Below, one piece after another: positions 9,399 to 18,107 of a DNA stretch of 64,000 bases. The notes beneath the pieces are model-generated. The model was given only the letters and a program-made list of their open reading frames with translations. It searched no databases and was not told the origin of the DNA. Both the position numbers and the translations under genes were made by a program. How positions within the stretch are numbered: the stretch's first letter is position 1; every line of letters begins with the position of its first letter. The stretch is from positions 1 to 64,000 of the forward strand of contig JANQRB010000045.1 in assembly GCA_028284775.1 (NCBI GenBank), in the 5' to 3' direction. The DNA comes from Candidatus Kapaibacterium sp. Its GTDB lineage: Bacteria > Bacteroidota > Ignavibacteria > Kapaibacteriales > UBA7675.

Positions 9399-9662
9399 TT
9401 ACTGATGGCGGTTCTGAATACGAAATATGTCATTCACATTGCCACGCAGCGTATCGAGCAAGTCAAGCTCGCCCGGTAGGGCCAGATCCCTGGCCATCAT
9501 TGCCTGGATGACTTTCGATCCGCTGATATTGAAAATGATCGCTTCATTGAACTGCCGCGCATCGAGGGCGCCTTTGAGCGCTACCAGGACGTCGTGAAGC
9601 ATCGATTGCAGTTTGTGGCGTTCTGCCAGTTCCACCTGTGAGAATTCTTCCAGCCGTTTCAT
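9399..9662 (-). CDS. Small cytoplasmic protein of unknown function (87 residues)
   Basis: I do not recognise the family. The product is 87 residues, mostly helical by composition, with a first heptad-like helix (EFSQVELAERHKLQSMLHDVL) and a short central stretch NISGSKVIQAMMARD. There is no signal peptide or membrane segment. It lies 24 bases after the BrkB gene on the same strand and 63 bases before the site-2 protease gene, so it is probably cotranscribed with one or both. Codon use matches its neighbours, and the antisense frames show nothing, so I consider it a real gene. Confidence 0.55.
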   Translation of the reverse strand: MKRLEEFSQVELAERHKLQSMLHDVLVALKGALDARQFNEAIIFNISGSKVIQAMMARDLALPGELDLLDTLRGNVNDIFRIQNRHQ

Positions 9663-9686
9663 TGTCTTGATTCCGTACGTAACTAT

Positions 9687-10610
9687 TCACTTTTTTACCG
9701 TCTCCGGACTCTTTTTCCGACGTTGCTCGTGCCAGTATCGTGCAATCTCAGCTGAGAGCAGCAGAATCAGCGACGAATAATACAGCCAGATCGCGCTTAC
9801 GATCAGCACGGCATAGGCTCCGTAGATTTTGCCGTAGGAAGCCAGATTGCCGACATACCAGTCATACAGAAAGCGCGCAGCGATCCAAAGGGTCGTGCAG
9901 ATAAGGGTGCCGGTAAAATTGACGAAGCGCGGCTGCTTGCGGCTTGGAACGAAGTAAAAGACGAAATAGAAGAAGGCGGCGGCGATGACATAGGATGCGA
10001 GTTGTCCCGTCAGATAGGTAAAGCCTTCTGCCATACCGGGCGGAATCACATGTTGCCCAACGGAATCGATCAGGGTAAAGACCGTCGTCACGAGATTCGA
10101 CAGTAAAACGATGAACATAAAAAGCAACATCGTGCCCAGGTCGTTGAGCTTGTGCACCAGGAAGAAGTGTTTGGGCCGGATCTCGAAAACGCCGTTCAGA
10201 CCGGTCCGAATTGACCCGAACAGCGTCGTCGACACCCAGAGTAATGCCGGGATGCCGATCCATCCGATCTTGGCCGTTTTATCGAAGACAAGCTGTAATT
10301 CGGCCGCCACATGCAGCATCAAGCGTCGCGACGAGGCCTCCGGCGGAAGCGACTGCGCGATCAGGGATTCGATGACGTTCATCACATTGTGCGCATCGGC
10401 GAAAAGGCTGATGATGAAGACCATCGTCAATATGGTGGGCAGGAGAAACACCGCGATATTGAAGGTGATGCCGCCGGCCAGGAGAAAAATGTGATGGCGT
10501 CCGGCCGATTCCAATACGGCATTGATATGACGGTAAGCTGCCTTGAGATCGGCCCATCTGCGACGCCAGAAATTCTCGTTGCGGGCTTGTGCCTGGGGAG
10601 GGTGGTTCAT
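9687..10610 (-). CDS. YihY/BrkB family inner-membrane protein
   Basis: A 307-residue protein with six hydrophobic helices and the typical features of the UPF0761/BrkB family: an N-terminal amphipathic segment, GGITFNIAVFLLP in the first helix, the GxxRTGLNGVFEI region (about residues 135-147), and a short basic C-terminus. It was once called ribonuclease BN; that function is no longer accepted for the family and its real role in the envelope is not known. The gene is divergent from the flippase gene, with about 60 bases between the two starts, so both promoters overlap in a very short region. Confidence 0.85.
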   Translation of the reverse strand: MNHPPQAQARNENFWRRRWADLKAAYRHINAVLESAGRHHIFLLAGGITFNIAVFLLPTILTMVFIISLFADAHNVMNVIESLIAQSLPPEASSRRLMLHVAAELQLVFDKTAKIGWIGIPALLWVSTTLFGSIRTGLNGVFEIRPKHFFLVHKLNDLGTMLLFMFIVLLSNLVTTVFTLIDSVGQHVIPPGMAEGFTYLTGQLASYVIAAAFFYFVFYFVPSRKQPRFVNFTGTLICTTLWIAARFLYDWYVGNLASYGKIYGAYAVLIVSAIWLYYSSLILLLSAEIARYWHEQRRKKSPETVKK

Positions 10611-10669
10611 CTGTCAGCCGGCCCGCTTGTGTTTGGAATATGCACTGCTTTCAGCCATTTTTGCTGCGA

Positions 10670-11992
10670 ATGGACAATCAGGACGCAAAGGCTGCGCGCA
10701 AAGTTACATCCGCGCGCGGTATCGCCAAAGCCATTGGAACGGTCTTTTCCGCTGATGTTTTGATCAGCATTGTGGTCATGCTCTTCAGTGTGACGCTGGC
10801 GCGAACACTCGGAGCCGCGTCCCTGGGACTGTATGCCGAAGCCTTTGTCATACTGATCCTGTTCGAAATTATCGTGGATTTCGGCAGCGATTTGTATCTG
10901 GCGCAGCGCATAGGTGCTGATACGAGCGCCGCGGCAGGAGTATTGCGCCTGACACAGCGAGTTAAATTCGCGCTGTGGTCTCTCTTAGTGCTACCGGTTC
11001 TTCTTTTCATTTTCCTTAGCGAAAGCAGGGCGACATTTCTCCTGTTCGCGATACCGACTTTCTGGGTGCCCTTGCGTTCTTATTCTGGTTCCTGCACCGC
11101 TGCCCTGCGCGGATTCATGACGGTGCGGCCCCTGGCGCTTGTGCAGTCCCTGACGGTCGGGGCAATGCATTTGCTGGCCGCGGCCCTCTTGTTGCTGGAT
11201 GGCAGTCTGCTGCAGGTCTTCGGCCTTTTTACCGTTTTCGAACTGCTGCGTGCACTTGCGCTGCACCGAGCCCTGACGCTCGTGATGCTCGATAAAGTGG
11301 CGACGCGGCCACCCACGCTGTCATCTTACTTCTCATCCTTTTTTTGGCGCGACGTGGCTCCGCTTGCCCTGCTCCGCCGCAATGCCGGGCGGGCCGGGAT
11401 TAACGTATTGACGACGGCGGTGACGCGTGCCGTTATTCTTCTGCTCGAACGCCTGGTGGATCAGCTCGCCGTCGGATACTATTCCGCTGCGGCGCGATTT
11501 ATCACGGCGGCGCGTATCCTGCCGGGAGCGATTTTTCAGATTCTGCTGCCCGAATTCTCGCATCGATTGTTTGTTAACAAGCCTACGCATGCCCGGCGGG
11601 TCTTTGCCGTTGCCTCAATCGTCGGCATAGTGGGAAGCCTCTGCATCATGCTGCTGGCGGAACCGCTGATCATATTTCTTTTCGGCGAGGAATTCAGAAT
11701 ATCGATTACCCTGCTGCAGATACTGGCATGGCGTTTCGCGAGTCTGATGCTGATGCACGTGCTGGAGGCATGGCTGCTCGCACTCGGCTATGAATCCGGG
11801 CTCAATTGTATCCTGGCGGTCGAGCTGACGATCATTGTCGGCGGCGCTCTATACTTCGTGCCGCAGGCCGGTCTGCCCGCTGTGGCCTGGGTTGCGCTGG
11901 CCGCGAGCGTGATTTCCGTGATCCTCTGCGCCGTGCTGGTTATATTTGTGAAAGCCCGGCGCAAAAAGGGACCCGGCCTTGAAACGGATTAA
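10670..11992 (+). CDS. Oligosaccharide flippase family protein (Wzx/MOP-like)
   Basis: From the ATG at 10670 the product is 440 residues with about twelve hydrophobic helices. The N-terminal helices (VSVTLARTLGAASLG-like arrangement with LGLYAEAFVI) are typical of polysaccharide export flippases of the MOP superfamily, which move undecaprenyl-linked sugar repeats across the inner membrane. Earlier in-frame ATGs at 10640 and 10589 exist, but the 10589 start would overlap the divergent BrkB gene; none of the starts has a strong ribosome site. The following lipoprotein gene begins 5 bases after this stop, so the two form an operon. No glycosyltransferases are adjacent. Confidence 0.8.
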   Translation: MDNQDAKAARKVTSARGIAKAIGTVFSADVLISIVVMLFSVTLARTLGAASLGLYAEAFVILILFEIIVDFGSDLYLAQRIGADTSAAAGVLRLTQRVKFALWSLLVLPVLLFIFLSESRATFLLFAIPTFWVPLRSYSGSCTAALRGFMTVRPLALVQSLTVGAMHLLAAALLLLDGSLLQVFGLFTVFELLRALALHRALTLVMLDKVATRPPTLSSYFSSFFWRDVAPLALLRRNAGRAGINVLTTAVTRAVILLLERLVDQLAVGYYSAAARFITAARILPGAIFQILLPEFSHRLFVNKPTHARRVFAVASIVGIVGSLCIMLLAEPLIIFLFGEEFRISITLLQILAWRFASLMLMHVLEAWLLALGYESGLNCILAVELTIIVGGALYFVPQAGLPAVAWVALAASVISVILCAVLVIFVKARRKKGPGLETD

Positions 11993-11997
11993 CTCTT

Positions 11998-13674
11998 ATG
12001 AAACGAGCATTGCGGTGCGCTGTCTGCGCTCTTCTGTGTCTGATTGTCGGCTGTGCCAATCCGCAGCCGCCGCCGGGCGGTCCGCCCGATACCGTGGCCC
12101 CGACAATCATCCGCAGCGACCCGCCGAACCGGACGACCGATTTTCATTCCACATCGCTGCGCGTTGAATTCAGCGAATACATACGCAAGGAAAAGGTGCG
12201 TGAAAGTATCTTCATTTCGCCGCCGATTGCCTTCGAGCTCTCCTGGGGCGGCACTGAACTCGAAATCGAGTTTACGGAAGATCTCGACAGCAATACGACC
12301 TATGCGCTGACCATAGGAACGGAATTCAGCGATTATCGCGGCAACAAGCCGGAGCAGGCCTTCACCCTGATCTTTGCTACCGGCGCTGTACTGGACAGCG
12401 GCGTCGTTGCCGGCAGACTGTTCGATCAACAGCCCGCGGGCGCTTTCATTTTTCTGTATCCGCTGCGGGAACTGGCCCCCGACACACTCAACCCGGCACA
12501 TGTAATACCGCGCTATCGCACGCAGGTAGGAACGAACGGCGCTTTTGAATTTCAGGCCCTGCCCGCCGGCCGCTATCGGCTTTTCGCGATCCGCGATGAA
12601 TTTCGCAATCTCGTGTACGATGTCGGCCAGGATGCCTTTGGCGCAGCTAATGAGGATATCGAGCTGTCCGAAGGCGGCCGCGCTCTCGCCAGCCTGCGTC
12701 TCCGCCCCGCTGACGACCTCGCAGCGCCTTTGCTCTATAGCGCCAGAGCCCTGAATCAGCATCGAATTGTCGCGACTTTCAGCGAAGGTCTCGACTCGGC
12801 ATCCCTGCGGACGGCGGCATTTGCCGTTCGGGATTCGGCTGATACCAATCTGTCGCTGCCGCTGCGCGCGGTGTACGGCTCGCCTTCCGACAGCCTGGCA
12901 GTGCTTATCGAGACAGCGCTTCCGCTTGACTCGGCGCGGTCCTTGCAGCTCGGCGCTCTCCAAGTTAACGACATCGCGGGCAACCGGGTGAGCGATACCG
13001 CTCGCACGGCATTTTTTAGCGGCTCGGGGCAGCCCGACAGCTCAGCGCCGCAGTTCAGCTCGCTGCCGCTGCCCGACAGCAGCCGCAAGGTGCCGGTGGA
13101 TGCGTCTTTTAGCTTCCGCTGGGATCGCGCGGTCGATCCTGCGGGCAGCGACGGCATCAGTCTGCATGATGCCGATGGGGCCGCCATCGATTGTCGCCGG
13201 CGCTGGATTGCCCCTAATGAATTTCGCCTGCTGCCCGATCAACTCTTGCAGGGCGATGCCTGGCACACGCTGCGGATACGGCAGGCGGTCCTGCGGAGTC
13301 TGAGTGGCATCGCGATGCCGGACACGCTTGTCGAACGCCATTTCGCGACGCTCGACACGCGAGATTTCGGCTCCCTGGCGGGCGTATTGTACGACTCGGC
13401 CGCCGGACCCGTCTCCTATGTGCTGACCCTCTCGTCCGGCAAGTCTGGCCTCCGCCGGCAATTGAAACTGGACAGCGCCGGCGTCTGGGAATTCGCGGAT
13501 CTCCTGCCGGGCAGTTACCGAATCGATGTATTTTGCGATGAGAATGCCAATGGCCGCTACGATTACGGCGAGCCCTTTCCCTTTGCACCGGCGGAACGTT
13601 TCAAGGAGTTCCCAAGCGAATTTCGCGTGCGGGCGCGCTGGGATACGCAGGACATCGTCCTGGACATGCGTTGA
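11998..13674 (+). CDS. Ig-like (Big_5) domain lipoprotein
   Basis: A 558-residue lipoprotein. The signal peptide ends in a lipobox, LIVGC, with the acylated cysteine at residue 19. It is followed by a proline-rich spacer and the stretch DTVAPTIIRSDPPN, then an Ig-like Big_5 domain (residues about 35-125). A second Big_5-like module follows a prealbumin-like segment, and the C-terminus has an SD-repeat-like ending with the calcium-loop sequence DENANGRYDYGEP. This architecture is widespread in Bacteroidota and Ignavibacteria. Role unknown; it should sit on the periplasmic or outer face of a membrane. It is translationally close to the flippase gene upstream and 31 bases before pdxB. Confidence 0.75.
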   Translation: MKRALRCAVCALLCLIVGCANPQPPPGGPPDTVAPTIIRSDPPNRTTDFHSTSLRVEFSEYIRKEKVRESIFISPPIAFELSWGGTELEIEFTEDLDSNTTYALTIGTEFSDYRGNKPEQAFTLIFATGAVLDSGVVAGRLFDQQPAGAFIFLYPLRELAPDTLNPAHVIPRYRTQVGTNGAFEFQALPAGRYRLFAIRDEFRNLVYDVGQDAFGAANEDIELSEGGRALASLRLRPADDLAAPLLYSARALNQHRIVATFSEGLDSASLRTAAFAVRDSADTNLSLPLRAVYGSPSDSLAVLIETALPLDSARSLQLGALQVNDIAGNRVSDTARTAFFSGSGQPDSSAPQFSSLPLPDSSRKVPVDASFSFRWDRAVDPAGSDGISLHDADGAAIDCRRRWIAPNEFRLLPDQLLQGDAWHTLRIRQAVLRSLSGIAMPDTLVERHFATLDTRDFGSLAGVLYDSAAGPVSYVLTLSSGKSGLRRQLKLDSAGVWEFADLLPGSYRIDVFCDENANGRYDYGEPFPFAPAERFKEFPSEFRVRARWDTQDIVLDMR

Positions 13675-13705
13675 CATTATTGTTTGTTGATCTGGAATTC
13701 GCCCT

Positions 13706-14800
13706 ATGGGACAGCCACGTATTTTTGTCGATGAAGATATTCCTCTGTTGGCTGAATCACTGGCTGCCTGCGCCGAGGTGCAGCGATTTAGCGGACGCAG
13801 GCTCAAAAGCGCCGACCTGGTCTCCTGCGATGCACTATGCGTGCGCGCCGTTACCCGCGTCGACAATTTGTTGCTGGAGGGGAGCAGCCTGCGCTTTGTC
13901 GGGAGCGCCACCTCGGGCAGCGACCACGTCGATCGGGACTACCTCAAACACCGGGGAATCGCCTTTGCCGATGCGCGCGGCTGCAACGCCAACGCCGTGG
14001 CCGAATATGTGGTGTACGCCATGCTCGCCTGGGCGGAGCGTCGCCAGACGACTCTGCATGGGAGAGCCATCGGCATTATTGGGCTCGGTCATATCGGCCG
14101 CAGGCTGGCGGCCTACGCCCATGGGCTGGGAATGACGGTGCTTGTTCACGATCCGCCGCTGCTAGAAAGCGGTTATGAATTGCCGGCCGCTTACCGCCAT
14201 ATGAGTCTGATCGACCTCTGCGCTGCCGCCCAGGTCGTCTCGACCCACGTCCCTTTTGTTGTGGGGGGAGCCCACCCTACGGTCCGGCTGCTTGGGGCTG
14301 AGGAATTCGAAGCGTTGCCCGAGCGCAGTCTGCTGGTGCACACATCCAGAGGCGGCGTGATTTGCGAGTCGGACCTGATGATGATGCTTGTCAACAAAGA
14401 AATCGATCTCGCCTTTGACGTATGGGAAAACGAGCCATTTGCGAATCCTTTGCTGGCGCGCCTTGCCTTTCCGGCCACACCGCATATCGCCGGCTACTCA
14501 CTGGACGGCAAAGTGCGCGGAGCGCGAATGATAGGCCAGGCTGTGGCGGAGGCGATGGATCTGCAGCCGGATTTCGGGATATTCGAATTGCCGGTCAATG
14601 ATGCGAGCTATTCGGCGGGGCACTTGCCGCAGGAGGCCGAACTGTGCCGCATCTTAACGGAGTCCCGTCATCTCGATCAAGACACTCGAGACTTTCGCAG
14701 CACGATGTTTGCAACGGATGCCGAACGCGCCGATTCCTTCGACCGGCAGCGACGCAACTACACTCTGCGTCGCGAGTCCTTGACGATAGAATCTCAATAG
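13706..14800 (+). CDS. pdxB: 4-phosphoerythronate dehydrogenase
   Basis: A 364-residue D-2-hydroxyacid dehydrogenase whose closest fit is PdxB, the second enzyme of the DXP-dependent pyridoxal phosphate pathway (4-phospho-D-erythronate oxidation). Evidence: the N-terminal FVDEDIPLL start, GSATSGSDHVD, NAVAEYVVYAMLAW, the NAD loop GIIGLGHIGRRLA, catalytic Arg in HTSRGGVICE, Glu in FDVWENEP, His in TPHIAGYS, and the family-specific SLDGKVRGARM segment. A C-terminal dimerisation region follows. Length is close to the E. coli enzyme (378). The protein may be cotranscribed with the lipoprotein gene 31 bases upstream. Confident for family; substrate by family context. Confidence 0.88.
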   Translation: MGQPRIFVDEDIPLLAESLAACAEVQRFSGRRLKSADLVSCDALCVRAVTRVDNLLLEGSSLRFVGSATSGSDHVDRDYLKHRGIAFADARGCNANAVAEYVVYAMLAWAERRQTTLHGRAIGIIGLGHIGRRLAAYAHGLGMTVLVHDPPLLESGYELPAAYRHMSLIDLCAAAQVVSTHVPFVVGGAHPTVRLLGAEEFEALPERSLLVHTSRGGVICESDLMMMLVNKEIDLAFDVWENEPFANPLLARLAFPATPHIAGYSLDGKVRGARMIGQAVAEAMDLQPDFGIFELPVNDASYSAGHLPQEAELCRILTESRHLDQDTRDFRSTMFATDAERADSFDRQRRNYTLRRESLTIESQ

Positions 14801-15224
14801 CAAGGCGATGTCCCTGCCGGAATGATGGCCGCTTTGGGATAGCCAGAAACAGGCTGTGCCGGCTGATGACCATTGTTCCGCCACCGATTATACTCCAGCG
14901 CAATCTTTCCCCACATGCAACACGCTTTGTTGTTAGGAGCGGCGCTCTCGAAAATTGGTACGATTCTTTCTTGGTGTACGTCAACGTCGCGCTATCAAAA
15001 ACGGTGTGACATTGCTGCGGGCCGAAAATAGATTGGAAGCCAGGTGTGAGCGAGTCAAGGTGTGGTGAATAATAACCAGGGTGCGAATGAGCCGCAGTTA
15101 CGGGACCGGTATTCGTCCGGCGGCAATAATTGAGGATTCAGTTGCCAATTGCTACATTGCGTGACGTGCTTTTGTACATTCGCAGAGCAGCGAATGATTT
15201 TAGAACTACGGGGAGCAATTCTCT
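14801..15224. other. Intergenic region upstream of the flagellar operon
   Basis: About 420 bases without a convincing gene. It should carry the promoter for fliL-fliM-fliN-fliO. The only clear element is the fliL ribosome site GGGGAG (15210-15215), 9 bases before the ATG. I did not find a sigma-28 consensus or terminator hairpin for pdxB. Confidence 0.5.
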
Positions 15225-15815
15225 ATGGCAGACGACCAGGATACCACGGATGAAAAAGAAGTATCCGAGAAGAAATCCGGTCTGGGCACGGTTGCGATTA
15301 TCGGCATCATTGCCGGCGCTCTTGTCGTGCAGGCCTTGATCGTTATTGTTGCGCTAATGGTTCTAAAGGACGATGGCGGGGAGCCGGCAAGCGCCAAGTC
15401 CGACAGTCAGACGGAAAAGCCCGCCGATGAGGACGACGAAGATGAAGATGCCGACCACGACGATGATGAGTACTCGGACATCGACGAGGAGGACGGCATC
15501 GAATACCGGCGGCCGGTAAAGCATATCGTGCAGTTGGACGATATTATCGTTAACCCGCGCGGCGCGGCTGCCAGTTATGTCGTTGTCGGGATCGGGCTCG
15601 AGATTCCCAGCGCGGAAGATGAGCCCTTGCTGGAACCGATAATGGTGCCTATCAAGCAGGTGATCAACGATCATTTTGCGATGCACAGAGTCGAGCGGCT
15701 CAAATCCCCGGAGTATCGCGACACCTTGCGTGTGGAGCTGCGTAAGAAGTTGCGGCCGTACTTTCGGGAGACAAGACTACTGAAGGTCTATTTCTCGAAA
15801 TTTTTGATCCAATAG
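15225..15815 (+). CDS. fliL: Flagellar basal body-associated protein FliL
   Basis: A 196-residue single-pass protein: a short charged cytoplasmic tail, one transmembrane helix (about residues 22-46), a very acidic linker of roughly 40 residues rich in Asp and Glu, then the conserved periplasmic FliL domain with VQLDDIIVNPRG, RYxVVGIGLE-like strand, and the terminal VYFSKFLIQ. FliL surrounds the stator units MotAB and stabilises torque generation. The unusually long acidic linker is the only odd point. It opens a run of four fli genes on the same strand. Confidence 0.92.
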   Translation: MADDQDTTDEKEVSEKKSGLGTVAIIGIIAGALVVQALIVIVALMVLKDDGGEPASAKSDSQTEKPADEDDEDEDADHDDDEYSDIDEEDGIEYRRPVKHIVQLDDIIVNPRGAAASYVVVGIGLEIPSAEDEPLLEPIMVPIKQVINDHFAMHRVERLKSPEYRDTLRVELRKKLRPYFRETRLLKVYFSKFLIQ

Positions 15816-15896
15816 GCAGCCAATAAATTTGGCCTGCACAAGTTATGATACCTGAGGGTGCAAGGTCATCCTGCGGGATCAGCAGCGAGGTACAGC

Positions 15897-16910
15897 ATGG
15901 GAATGGGCGACGTATTATCACAGCAGGAAATCGACAATCTATTGTCGGGCATGTCCGCCGGAACGATCCAGGTGGAAGATGTCCTGAATCAGCAGCTCGG
16001 CCAGCGCGAAGTCGCGACCTATGACTTTCGTCGGCCCAGTCGACTGTCGAAAAATCAGATTCGCACCTTCCAGAACGTGCACGAATCGCTGGCCGAATCG
16101 TTTGGCTACTATCTGGTTCAACGTCTTCAGACCATCGTTTCGATCAGCGTTTCTTCAGTTGATCAGTTGTTTTATTCCGAGTTCATCCTTTCGGTATCGA
16201 CGCCGAGCTGTCTCTATGTATTTGATATCGAGGGGACGGACGGCAGCGGCATCCTGGAGGTGAGTCCGCAGCTTGCCTTCACGATGGTGGAGCGATTGCT
16301 GGGGGGCGGAACGGATGCGACCAAAAAGACGCGAGCGATTTCTTCGATCGAGCAGGCGGTAATCAAAGGTATTATCGAGCGCCTGTTCAGCGATTTGACA
16401 GCCGCATGGCGTTCGATCGGCGATATGCACTTTGTTTTTTCCCGCTTTGAGTCGGAGGCTGATTTTGTGCAGATCGCGCCGGGTTCCGAGATTGTGCTGG
16501 TCACGTCATTTGACGTCAACATCGGCACTAACTCTTACCTTATGAACCTTTGCTTCCCGACCTTCGCGCTGGAAGACATTATCGCCGGTCTGTCGCGGCG
16601 TCAGCTCACCGCCGGGCTGAAATCCCTGCAGGAGCGCAGTCACGAAAACGAGAGTATCGTTCGGCGCCAGATTGCGACGAGCTCCCTGCCCGTGGTGGCG
16701 GAGCTGGGGCATACCTCGCTCTCCGTCCGTGACGTGATGGACTTGCAGGAGGGCGATATCATTAAACTGGATACAAAGATCGACCAGGAGCTGCAGTTAA
16801 GTATCGGCGGCAAACGTAAACTTGCCGTTCGCCCCGGCACTGTCGATGGTAAAAAGGCGGTCCGTGTAATGCGCGAGCTGCGCAGCGACGAGATACTGGG
16901 GGACAGTTAG
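15897..16910 (+). CDS. fliM: Flagellar motor switch protein FliM
   Basis: A 337-residue protein. I start at the ATG at 15897 because GCGAGG lies 6 bases before it and the protein then begins with the CheY-P-binding motif LSQQEIDNLLSGM; an upstream in-frame ATG at 15858 has no site. The middle (CheC-like) domain includes the segment with LLGGG, and the C-terminal SpoA/SurfaceE domain has the LxVRDVMDLQEGDIIKLD pattern. FliM forms the C-ring middle layer that switches rotation direction. The CheY-binding peptide implies a chemotaxis system elsewhere in the genome. Confidence 0.95.
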   Translation: MGMGDVLSQQEIDNLLSGMSAGTIQVEDVLNQQLGQREVATYDFRRPSRLSKNQIRTFQNVHESLAESFGYYLVQRLQTIVSISVSSVDQLFYSEFILSVSTPSCLYVFDIEGTDGSGILEVSPQLAFTMVERLLGGGTDATKKTRAISSIEQAVIKGIIERLFSDLTAAWRSIGDMHFVFSRFESEADFVQIAPGSEIVLVTSFDVNIGTNSYLMNLCFPTFALEDIIAGLSRRQLTAGLKSLQERSHENESIVRRQIATSSLPVVAELGHTSLSVRDVMDLQEGDIIKLDTKIDQELQLSIGGKRKLAVRPGTVDGKKAVRVMRELRSDEILGDS

Positions 16911-16955
16911 GGCCCCTCTCCCTGAATTGTTTGGACTGAAAAGCGGAGAAACATT

Positions 16956-17402
16956 ATGACACAGGAAGAAATTGATGCTTTGATCACCAGTGGGGCGATC
17001 GAAAATAACGAAGAAGAAGTAGAAGAGGCCAGTGCACTGCCGCCCGAGGAAGATGCCGGGGTTTCAGTCGCCGACGTCGAATTTCCCACGCTGGAAACGC
17101 CGCGCGAAACCGAGGCCAGCTCGCTATCGCCGCTTGATCCCAAAATGGAGCTTTTGTATGACCTGCAACTGCCCGTGTCGATCGAACTAGGCCGTACGAA
17201 CATGCTCATCAGAGACGTTCTGCGGCTCGGTCGCGGTTATGTTGTTGAATTCGACAAGCTGGCCAGCGAACCGGTTGATTTGCTGGTGAACGGTAAGAAG
17301 ATAGCCGAGGGCGAAGTCGTCGTCATCGATAAACATTTCGGGATACGTATCACGACACTAGTCGATCCGGCTGACCGTGTCAAAGTCGGCACAAAACGTT
17401 GA
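16956..17402 (+). CDS. fliN: Flagellar motor switch protein FliN
   Basis: A 148-residue protein with a C-terminal SpoA domain (about residues 65-145: LLYDLQLPVSIELGR, LRLGRGYVVEFDKLASEPVDL, GEVVVIDKHFGIRIT). The N-terminus, MTQEEIDALI, resembles the CheY-binding peptide of FliM and FliY rather than a plain FliN, followed by an acidic, low-complexity linker. There is no CheC phosphatase domain, so it is FliN-sized. A ribosome site GGAGAA precedes the ATG. It completes the C-ring with FliM 45 bases upstream; FliG is not in the window. Confidence 0.93.
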   Translation: MTQEEIDALITSGAIENNEEEVEEASALPPEEDAGVSVADVEFPTLETPRETEASSLSPLDPKMELLYDLQLPVSIELGRTNMLIRDVLRLGRGYVVEFDKLASEPVDLLVNGKKIAEGEVVVIDKHFGIRITTLVDPADRVKVGTKR

Positions 17403-17409
17403 GCTAGCC

Positions 17410-17835
17410 ATGGACCCGAACGTACTTAATGCTTTTTTAACCTTGAGTTTCATCGTTGTCGGTCTTACGGTTGTCTTAATAATCGTTAAACGCTACGCCG
17501 CCGCCAATACCGCTAAAGGCGATGGCCCCGACATACGCGTCCTGCACCGTCTGGCGCTTCAGCCAAAGAAAAGTCTGTGCGTTGTTCTGGTGGTCGACCG
17601 TATCCTGGTACTGGGACTCAGCGACGATTCGATTACGACGCTCGCCGAAATCAGCGATCAGGAATCCGTGCAAAGGCTGATGCGCGAACCCGCGCATGCA
17701 CTATCTGCCACCGGCGCCGCTGCACTTGCCAAGAAACTGCACTTTATTTCGCCTTCTGCCGCGCAGCGCAATGCCACTACCCGGGAGCCCGAACTATCCT
17801 TTGCGGCTTTCGTCAAGTCCATCGGCAGGAAATAG
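17410..17835 (+). CDS. fliO: Flagellar biosynthetic protein FliO-like
   Basis: A 141-residue protein with a single N-terminal transmembrane helix (LTLSFIVVGLTVVLIIV) followed by a small domain with the FliO pattern: IRVLHRLALQPKKSLCVVLVVDRILVLGLSDDSITTLAEI. FliO is a chaperone for FliP assembly in the flagellar export gate. I use the ATG at 17410, 7 bases after the fliN stop; a GTG at 17377 would overlap fliN. Neither start has a strong ribosome site, which suggests coupling to fliN translation. fliP, fliQ and fliR, usually next, are absent; the next gene is mreB after 272 bases. Confidence 0.85.
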   Translation: MDPNVLNAFLTLSFIVVGLTVVLIIVKRYAAANTAKGDGPDIRVLHRLALQPKKSLCVVLVVDRILVLGLSDDSITTLAEISDQESVQRLMREPAHALSATGAAALAKKLHFISPSAAQRNATTREPELSFAAFVKSIGRK

Positions 17836-18107
17836 CATCACCGGCGAAAATTACTTGAAAATCATAGCTCAATTACGCATATTTATATGTTTTTGCAGCA
17901 GGTATGCGCTCGAGTCCATTTTCGGTACGTAGTGAAGCGAAAACGAAGCAGCGCCTCCAGATATCATCCTCCTGCCAAGAAGCAAAAAATCATTACCTGC
18001 GATCAGTCGTGACGACGCGTCTTTACTTAACATTTGGACAATGAAAAGTTAAAAGGCGTCAATAGTTCGGATTTGTTAAACAACGAGTAACCTGCGGGAT
18101 TTCCATA

